In this document: positions 1 to 4,039 of the stretch, piece by piece
Layout: each line of letters starts with the position of its first letter
How positions within the stretch are numbered: position 1 is the first letter of the stretch
Assembly: GCA_019347995.1 (NCBI GenBank)
Contig: JAHWKH010000132.1
Span: forward strand, 1 to 6,945
Length of the DNA: 6,945 nt
Direction of reading: 5' to 3'
Source of the DNA: Gemmatimonadota bacterium
GTDB taxonomy: Bacteria > Gemmatimonadota > Gemmatimonadetes > Longimicrobiales > UBA6960
Notes under the pieces: model-generated
Databases searched by the model: none
What the model was told of the DNA's origin: nothing
The model's input: the letters and a program-made list of their open reading frames with translations, nothing else
Translations under genes and position numbers: made by a program

Positions 1-162
1 CCCCCCGTCGGAAGAGGTCCCCACGCCCTCCGCGGCGGCGGCCACCACGTGAACCCGGTGCCCCAGGCGGGCGAGGGCCCGTGCCTGGTCTCGAGTGGCC
101 CACCCGATCCCCCCGACCCGGGGCGCCGGGGGGTACTCGCGGCAGATGAACCCGATGTTCAC
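1..162 (-). CDS. Glycosyltransferase family 4-like protein, N-terminal fragment (cut by window edge)
   Basis: Only the first 54 codons are present, reading from a GTG at 162-160 to the window edge. The translation opens NIGFICREYPPAP, then has a Gly-rich VGGIG turn, a helix with ATRDQARALARLGHRVHVV, and the start of the next strand. This is the standard opening of the N-terminal Rossmann domain of GT-B fold, GT4-type glycosyltransferases: a first beta strand, a GGIG loop near the acceptor/donor cleft, the helix LA..L...GH.V, and a second strand HVV. Such enzymes transfer a sugar from a nucleotide sugar to a glycan, lipid or small-molecule acceptor in the cytoplasm or at the inner membrane. 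The acceptor cannot be told from this fragment. The GTG overlaps the symporter stop codon by 4 bases (GTGA), and a GGAGG lies 7 bases upstream, so this start is well supported and translation is probably coupled. I infer the family from the N-terminus only. Confidence 0.8.
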   Translation of the reverse strand, partial: MNIGFICREYPPAPRVGGIGWATRDQARALARLGHRVHVVAAAAEGVGTSSDGG

Positions 163-1715
163 CGGCCGGCCTCCGCGGCCGGACCCTGCTCGCGCTGGAG
201 CCTCCACAACACCACGGCCAGGCCCGAGGCGAAGCAGAACGCCTCCATGGTGCGGATCGTCGTGAACGGGATGGCCCCCAGGGCGGCCACGCCCAGGCCG
301 ATCACCCCGGCGAGATAGCCGAGCCCCAAGCCCCGCCCGAGGTCCTCGCGTGCTCCCCGGCGAAGCTCGCTGCCGACCCGGCCGGCCCGCCACAGGAGCC
401 ACACGAACAGCGCCAGGCCCACCAGCCCGCCGCCCGTGATGGCCGTGAGGACCGCGCGGCCCTCCAGGTCGGTCCAGAACACCGCCACGTAGACCGGCAC
501 GAAGAAGGCGCTGGTGAGGAGCACGGCCCGGAATCCGTACAGCACGATGATCGTGCCCGGCGGGTCCACGGCCGCGGCGGTGGCGGACAGGCCCAGCACC
601 ACCGTGGCGGTGCGGGAGACGCGCATGAGCCGCTCGTCGTCGGCCTTCGGCCGGAAGTAGCTGTAGATGTCGCGCGCCACCGTCATGCCCGTGGCGTGCA
701 GGCGCGTGTCGGTGGTGGAGAGGATCGCGCTCATCACGGCCAGGATGATCACCACGCCGATGCCCGTCGGCACGTACGAGGTGATGAGCGTGGGGAACGC
801 CGCGTCGGGGTTGTCCACGCCCAGCCCCGCCCCCAGCAGGGCGACCGTGGTCGCGCCCCCCAGGATGATGAGCATGGAGTAGAAGATGGAGAGCACCACG
901 CCGGCCGCGGCCACGTGGATCTTGGCCGTGCGCACGTCGCGGGTGGCGGCGATGCGGATGAGCATGTCCTGCTCGGTCAGGATCGTCCCGAAGAAGGCCA
1001 GGAACGTGCCCGCGATGCCGAGGATCGTGTACGTGCCCCCGTGGGTGGGGCTCACGCGCGCCGGGTCCAGCGCCGCCAGCCGCTCGTTGATGGACGCCAG
1101 CCCTCCCATGTCCCCGACCATGTAGGCCAGCGCGACGACGACCGCCCCCACCATGAGGAAGCCCTGGAGCAGGTCGGTCCAAGCGACGCTCACGAGCCCG
1201 CCCATCACCGTGTAGACGATGAACACGGCGCCGATGACCCACACCATGTACTCGTAGGGCACCCCCGTGATGGCCGTGATCAGGAGGCCGGCCCCCACGA
1301 GCTGCATGATGAGGTAGAGCCAGCCGCTCAGCAGCAGGATCGAGCCCGCCAGCGGCCGCGACACCTGGTAGCCCGTGACCCGCGCCACCAGGTCTGGAAA
1401 GGTGAGCACGTTGAGGGGCCGCACGTAGCCCACCACGAAGTACAGCGCGCTCAGGCCCAGCATCAGCCCCAGGATGGTGTGCGCCATGATGGCGTAGCCC
1501 TCGGCGTAGACCGCGCCGACGAAGCCGATGACGCTCACCGAGCTGACGAAGTTGGCGATGAGGGACGTGGTGGCCAGGAGGGGGCCCATCTTCTGGCCGA
1601 ACACCCAGAAGTCCATGACGTTCTTCGTGCGGGTGTAGGCCCACACGCCGATGGCCAGCACCACCAGCAGATAGAGGGTGAACGCCGCCAGGTAGTACGG
1701 GTTCACCTCAGCCAC
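159..1715 (-). CDS. Sodium:solute symporter family protein (SSS, LeuT fold)
   Basis: This is a 518-residue integral inner-membrane protein with about 13 hydrophobic segments, the usual length and topology for the sodium/solute symporter family (TC 2.A.21). The N-terminal helix is at about residues 8-27. The family-typical loop and TM2 region FWVFGQKMGPLLATTSLIANFVS spans about 36-58. A GGLVSVAWTDLLQG stretch (172-185) matches the conserved family motif around an invariant Trp-Thr-Asp and Gln. The segment AVMSAILSTTDTRLHATG (326-343) aligns with the TM8/TM9 region of vSGLT and PutP that supplies Ser/Thr ligands to the Na2 site, here probably S333 to T335. It should therefore couple Na+ entry to uptake of a small organic solute. 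The substrate (for example an amino acid, carboxylate, sugar or vitamin) cannot be assigned from sequence. The start chosen is GTG at 1715, overlapping the upstream small gene by 8 bases, with GAGGG five bases upstream. A GTG three codons later is a weaker alternative. Confidence 0.93.
   Translation of the reverse strand: MAEVNPYYLAAFTLYLLVVLAIGVWAYTRTKNVMDFWVFGQKMGPLLATTSLIANFVSSVSVIGFVGAVYAEGYAIMAHTILGLMLGLSALYFVVGYVRPLNVLTFPDLVARVTGYQVSRPLAGSILLLSGWLYLIMQLVGAGLLITAITGVPYEYMVWVIGAVFIVYTVMGGLVSVAWTDLLQGFLMVGAVVVALAYMVGDMGGLASINERLAALDPARVSPTHGGTYTILGIAGTFLAFFGTILTEQDMLIRIAATRDVRTAKIHVAAAGVVLSIFYSMLIILGGATTVALLGAGLGVDNPDAAFPTLITSYVPTGIGVVIILAVMSAILSTTDTRLHATGMTVARDIYSYFRPKADDERLMRVSRTATVVLGLSATAAAVDPPGTIIVLYGFRAVLLTSAFFVPVYVAVFWTDLEGRAVLTAITGGGLVGLALFVWLLWRAGRVGSELRRGAREDLGRGLGLGYLAGVIGLGVAALGAIPFTTIRTMEAFCFASGLAVVLWRLQREQGPAAEAGR
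170..174 (-). promoter_or_regulatory. Shine-Dalgarno site for the glycosyltransferase
   Basis: On the minus strand GGAGG lies inside the last codons of the symporter gene, with 7 bases to the GTG at 162. This spacing is near ideal. It decides the start, because the reading frame has only this GTG next to the GTGA stop/start overlap. Confidence 0.6.
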
Positions 1716-1911
1716 GGAGGCCCTCGTCCCGTGGGTCCGTCCCGCCCTCGCCGAAGGTCTCCTTCTCCCGAACCACCGGGGGCGGGAGCTCGGCGAACGG
1801 CCGCTTGAGGATGACGTGGGCGATCACGTAGTGGATCGCGCCCAGGCTGCCGGCCAGGATCGTGGCCAGGAAGACCAGGAACATGGACGTGGGCAGACCG
1901 AGAGTCGTCAT
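1708..1911 (-). CDS. Small single-span membrane protein, candidate accessory subunit of the SSS symporter
   Basis: This 67-residue protein starts at an ATG (1911-1909) and ends in a TGA that overlaps the symporter start by 8 bases. Residues about 8-35 form one strongly hydrophobic segment (MFLVFLATILAGSLGAIHYVIAHVIL), followed by KRPF, a Pro-rich stretch ELPPPVV and a charged tail rich in Glu, Asp, Gly and Arg. By the positive-inside rule the tail should be cytoplasmic. I do not recognise the family. Several characterised SSS transporters are encoded beside a short membrane protein, such as YjcH next to the acetate permease ActP and YhdT next to PanF. A partner or assembly role is therefore a reasonable inference, although those partners have two helices and other domains. 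The start is preferred because AGGAGGG lies 10 bases upstream and a promoter lies just before it. The frame stays open further upstream to 2145, but that part overlaps the oxidoreductase gene and reads as low-complexity shadow sequence. Confidence 0.8.
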   Translation of the reverse strand: MTTLGLPTSMFLVFLATILAGSLGAIHYVIAHVILKRPFAELPPPVVREKETFGEGGTDPRDEGLRG

Positions 1912-1921
1912 GGGCGGCCAA

Positions 1922-1928
1922 CCCTCCT
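1922..1928 (-). promoter_or_regulatory. Shine-Dalgarno site for the small membrane protein
   Basis: AGGAGGG on the minus strand is the strongest ribosome binding site in the window, 10 bases before the ATG at 1911. The spacing is slightly long. A TTG at 1921 sits immediately after it but opens a different, non-membrane frame. The site supports translation starting at the ATG rather than at any codon inside the upstream oxidoreductase gene. Confidence 0.6.
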
Positions 1929-1956
1929 GTTTGAATACTGTATAACGGGGCGGGCT

Positions 1957-1985
1957 AGTGTAGGACGGGCCCCGGGGGCTGGCAA
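1957..1985 (-). promoter_or_regulatory. Sigma-70-type promoter for the small protein, symporter and glycosyltransferase operon
   Basis: Reading the minus strand, TTGCCA (1985-1980; 5 of 6 match to TTGACA) is followed by exactly 17 bases and then TACACT (1962-1957; 4 of 6 match to TATAAT). Transcription would begin near 1950, giving a leader of about 39 bases that carries the Shine-Dalgarno at 1922-1928. The -35 box begins two bases after the oxidoreductase stop codon, so the promoter is squeezed into the short gap. The 17-base spacer includes the self-complementary CCCCGGGG (1970-1977), which may be a protein-binding site or simply GC-rich sequence. A second AT-rich hexamer, TTATAC (1945-1940), lies downstream but has no -35 box and would start too close to the ribosome binding site. 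The match is by eye and the consensus may differ in this organism. Confidence 0.5.
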
Positions 1986-1987
1986 CC

Positions 1988-3025
1988 TCATCCCGCCCCT
2001 GTCTCCCGCCGCACCACCGGCGCGACCTCGGTCCCCAGCAGCTCGATGGCCCTGAGCACGCGGTTGTGGGGCATGGGCCCCACCGTGAGCTGGAGCAGGA
2101 AGCGGTCGTGGCGGAAGAGCTCGTGCTGGTAGAGGATCTTTTCAACGATCCGGTCCGGTGAGCCCAGGAACAGCGCGCCTCCGAGCGTGGCCTCCGCGTC
2201 GAACCGCTGCCGCGTGATGGGCGGCCAGCCGCGCTCCCTGCCGATGCGGTTCATTGTTGCCGCGAAGGCGGGGAAAGCCACGTCGCCCGCGGTGGTCTCG
2301 TCGTGCGCGATGAAGCCATGGGAGTTGATGCTGACGGGCAGCGTGTCGGGATCGTGCCCGGCCGCCGCCGCCGTCTGCCTGTACAGCTCCACGATGGGTC
2401 GGAACCGCGCGGCCTCGCCGCCGATGATGGCGAGGGCCATGGGCAGCCCCAGCGTCGCCGCCCGCACGACGGAGCGTGGGGTGCCGCCCACCGCGATCCA
2501 CACGGGGAGGGGGTCCTGGAGCGGGCGCGGATAGACCGGACGGTCATCGATGGAGGGGCGGTGCCGGCCCTGCCATGACACGCGCTCGTTCGCGCGAAGG
2601 TGCAGGAGCAGGTCCAGCGTCTCCTCGAAGAGCTCGTCGTAATCGTCGAGCCGCTGACCAAAGAGAGGGAACGATTCGGTGAAGGAGCCCCGGCCGGCCA
2701 TGATCTCGGCGCGCCCTCCCGAGAGGAGGTCCAGGGTCGCGAAGTCCTGGAAGACGCGGACCGGGTCGTCCGAGCTCAGCACCGTGACCGCGCTGGTCAG
2801 GCGGATGCGCTCGGTGCGGGCGGCGGCGGCGGCCAGCACCACGGCGGGAGCGGACACGGCGTAGTCGGGGCGGTGGTGCTCGCCCACGCCGAACACGTCG
2901 AGGCCCACCTGGTCGGCGAGCTCGATCTCCTCCAGGAGGTGGCGGAGCCGCAGGTCCGGCTCGAGCTGGCGGCCGCTCGCCGCATCGAAGCGCGTCTCGG
3001 CGAACGTGTAGAGCCCGATCTCCAC
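1988..3025 (-). CDS. LLM class flavin-dependent oxidoreductase (bacterial luciferase-like monooxygenase)
   Basis: This 345-residue cytoplasmic enzyme has the (beta/alpha)8 luciferase-like fold. It opens [10 protein letters not shown], then has the helix and strand [20 protein letters not shown] (about 35-54) with the GEHH motif typical of the superfamily. Next come [41 protein letters not shown] (about 74-114), in which [10 protein letters not shown] and GRGS are the flavin-site hallmarks, and then [14 protein letters not shown] (173-186). The C-terminal region has [13 protein letters not shown], the usual closing segment. It resembles the subgroup of structure 2I7G (Agrobacterium Atu2307), which probably uses FMNH2 supplied by a separate reductase rather than F420, but I assign that subgroup from memory. 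The substrate is unknown. The gene starts 20 bases after the plug-domain gene and may be co-transcribed with it. The start is GTG at 3025. Its ribosome binding site is weak (GGGAG 13 bases upstream), but no other start fits between it and the preceding stop. Confidence 0.92.
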   Translation of the reverse strand: MEIGLYTFAETRFDAASGRQLEPDLRLRHLLEEIELADQVGLDVFGVGEHHRPDYAVSAPAVVLAAAAARTERIRLTSAVTVLSSDDPVRVFQDFATLDLLSGGRAEIMAGRGSFTESFPLFGQRLDDYDELFEETLDLLLHLRANERVSWQGRHRPSIDDRPVYPRPLQDPLPVWIAVGGTPRSVVRAATLGLPMALAIIGGEAARFRPIVELYRQTAAAAGHDPDTLPVSINSHGFIAHDETTAGDVAFPAFAATMNRIGRERGWPPITRQRFDAEATLGGALFLGSPDRIVEKILYQHELFRHDRFLLQLTVGPMPHNRVLRAIELLGTEVAPVVRRETGAG

Positions 3026-3045
3026 GAACCCCGGGCCGCTCCCGT

Positions 3046-3906
3046 CTAGCGGGTGAGGAGGAAGGCGGCGGCGATGAACCCCGCCACGATCCCGAGTCGC
3101 TTCCAGCTGAACGGCTGTCCGGTGCGCGGGTTCGGCACGTGCGTCCAGATCACGATGGCCCCGCAGCTGGTGGTGCCGAACTGGGACGGCAGCTCGGAGC
3201 CGTGGTAGACTTCCACGGCGTCCAGATCGTTGGGATGGAGGAGGGCGTCCACCGGAAAGGGCGGGATGGTGCGGACGCCGTCCAGGTACACGTCGGCCCT
3301 GCAGCCGCCGCGCAGGAGCGCCACGCCGCCCTGGCCCGAGATGCGGCCCCCGGAGCTCATGCGCACGCCCGCCATGGTCCGGAAGATGTCGGAGACGCGC
3401 ATGACGCTCCCCTTCTGGATCTCGTCGCGGCTCACGAAACGGCCGATGCCGCGCCGCCGCCGGTCGTAGAAACCGTTCGCGTCCAGGTTGCGCGAGCGCG
3501 CCTCCGCCACCACCAGCAGGGGATCCATCTCCACCGCGTCGGCCACCATCTCCACGTCGATCCGGAGTCCGAGCTCACTGCGGTACGCGACGGAATCGAT
3601 GACGGACTGGTAGCCGATCCTCTCGATGGCGATGCCGTAGCGTCCGCTGGCCAGGTCTGCCAGCAGGAAGCGCCCCCGGGCGTCGGTGAGGAGGACGGGC
3701 GGTCGGGCGAGCGTGGCGGGGGCGTCCGCGAGCGGACGCAGCGTCACCGCCACGCCTTCGATTGGCTGGCGGGTCTCCCGGTCCACCACGATGCCCACGA
3801 TGCCGGGGGCGTCGCCCCGATCGCGCCGGTCTCCCGCATCCTGCGCGCCCGCGAGCGCGGGGAACGCCGTCGCGAGGGCGAGGGCGGACGTGAGGAGGGC
3901 GCGCAT
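3046..3906 (-). CDS. Exported carboxypeptidase-regulatory-like and TonB plug domain protein without a barrel
   Basis: This is a 286-residue secreted protein. Residues 1-21 form a signal peptide with a likely cleavage after AGA. Residues about 35-120 are a CarboxypepD_reg-like Ig-type domain: [19 protein letters not shown], then [19 protein letters not shown] linker with [16 protein letters not shown] (144-159) follows. Residues about 168-256 are a TonB-dependent receptor plug domain: [12 protein letters not shown], then VYLDG, then [11 protein letters not shown], then CGAIVIWT. The chain ends after [13 protein letters not shown] with a short hydrophobic tail (271-285). There is no beta-barrel, which normally adds 500 or more residues, so this is not a complete outer-membrane transporter. 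The only two cysteines, C202 and C248, both lie in the plug and probably form a disulfide in the periplasm. The ATG at 3906 is chosen because it begins the signal peptide. The frame stays open upstream, but that stretch is shadow of the BNR gene. The ribosome binding site is weak (AGGGAG, 12 bases away). The role is unknown. Confidence 0.85.
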   Translation of the reverse strand: MRALLTSALALATAFPALAGAQDAGDRRDRGDAPGIVGIVVDRETRQPIEGVAVTLRPLADAPATLARPPVLLTDARGRFLLADLASGRYGIAIERIGYQSVIDSVAYRSELGLRIDVEMVADAVEMDPLLVVAEARSRNLDANGFYDRRRRGIGRFVSRDEIQKGSVMRVSDIFRTMAGVRMSSGGRISGQGGVALLRGGCRADVYLDGVRTIPPFPVDALLHPNDLDAVEVYHGSELPSQFGTTSCGAIVIWTHVPNPRTGQPFSWKRLGIVAGFIAAAFLLTR

Positions 3907-3973
3907 GAGCAAGCTCGGCTCCCTGGCGCCGCGCCCCGCGCGGGACGGGCGCCGGTGGCGGTAACGTACCGGG

Positions 3974-3979
3974 ATTCTA
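3974..3979 (-). promoter_or_regulatory. Possible -10 element upstream of the plug-domain gene
   Basis: TAGAAT on the minus strand matches the -10 consensus at 5 of 6 positions and lies 67 bases before the ATG at 3906. It sits in the only moderately AT-containing part of the 128-base gap. No convincing -35 box is present at 16-18 bases (GAAACC at 17), so this is a weak or activator-dependent promoter if it is one at all. A predicted transcript would have a GC-rich leader of about 60 bases. Confidence 0.3.
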
Positions 3980-4026
3980 CGCCGGTGACCCCGAAGGGTT
4001 TCGGCGCGGCGGCGGAGCGCCACCCG

Positions 4027-4039
4027 TGTAGATCCTACA
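4027..4039. repeat. Short perfect inverted repeat across the BNR gene stop codon
   Basis: TGTAG, then ATC, then CTACA: two perfect 5-base arms around a 3-base centre, overlapping the TAG stop codon (4037-4035) of the BNR gene. It is too short, and has no T-run, to be an intrinsic terminator. It could be an operator for the downstream plug-domain gene, or chance. Confidence 0.35.

Noticed and set aside
696..1808. A 370-codon open frame on the plus strand opposite the symporter gene
   Set aside because: Its product is a low-complexity mix of His, Arg, Asp and Gly with no fold or motif. It lies antisense to a clear transporter and is expected from the lack of stop codons in GC-rich DNA.
1932..1945. 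LexA-like half site, TACTGTATA
   Set aside because: Only one half resembles the SOS box and the other arm is missing. The neighbouring genes have no link to DNA repair.
1912..2145. Upstream extension of the small membrane protein frame
   Set aside because: It overlaps the end of the oxidoreductase gene and reads as Ser/Arg/Cys-rich shadow. The promoter and AGGAGGG place the start at 1911.
3925..3953. GC-rich imperfect hairpin with GGCGCC at both ends in the leader of the plug-domain gene
   Set aside because: The arms pair with several mismatches, there is no T-run, and similar self-complementary stretches are expected by chance at this GC content. It supports neither a terminator nor a riboswitch.
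3983..3999. CCGAA-ACCC-TTCGG stem-loop after the BNR gene as an intrinsic terminator
   Set aside because: The stem has only five pairs and no T-run follows, so it does not meet the pattern of a rho-independent terminator.
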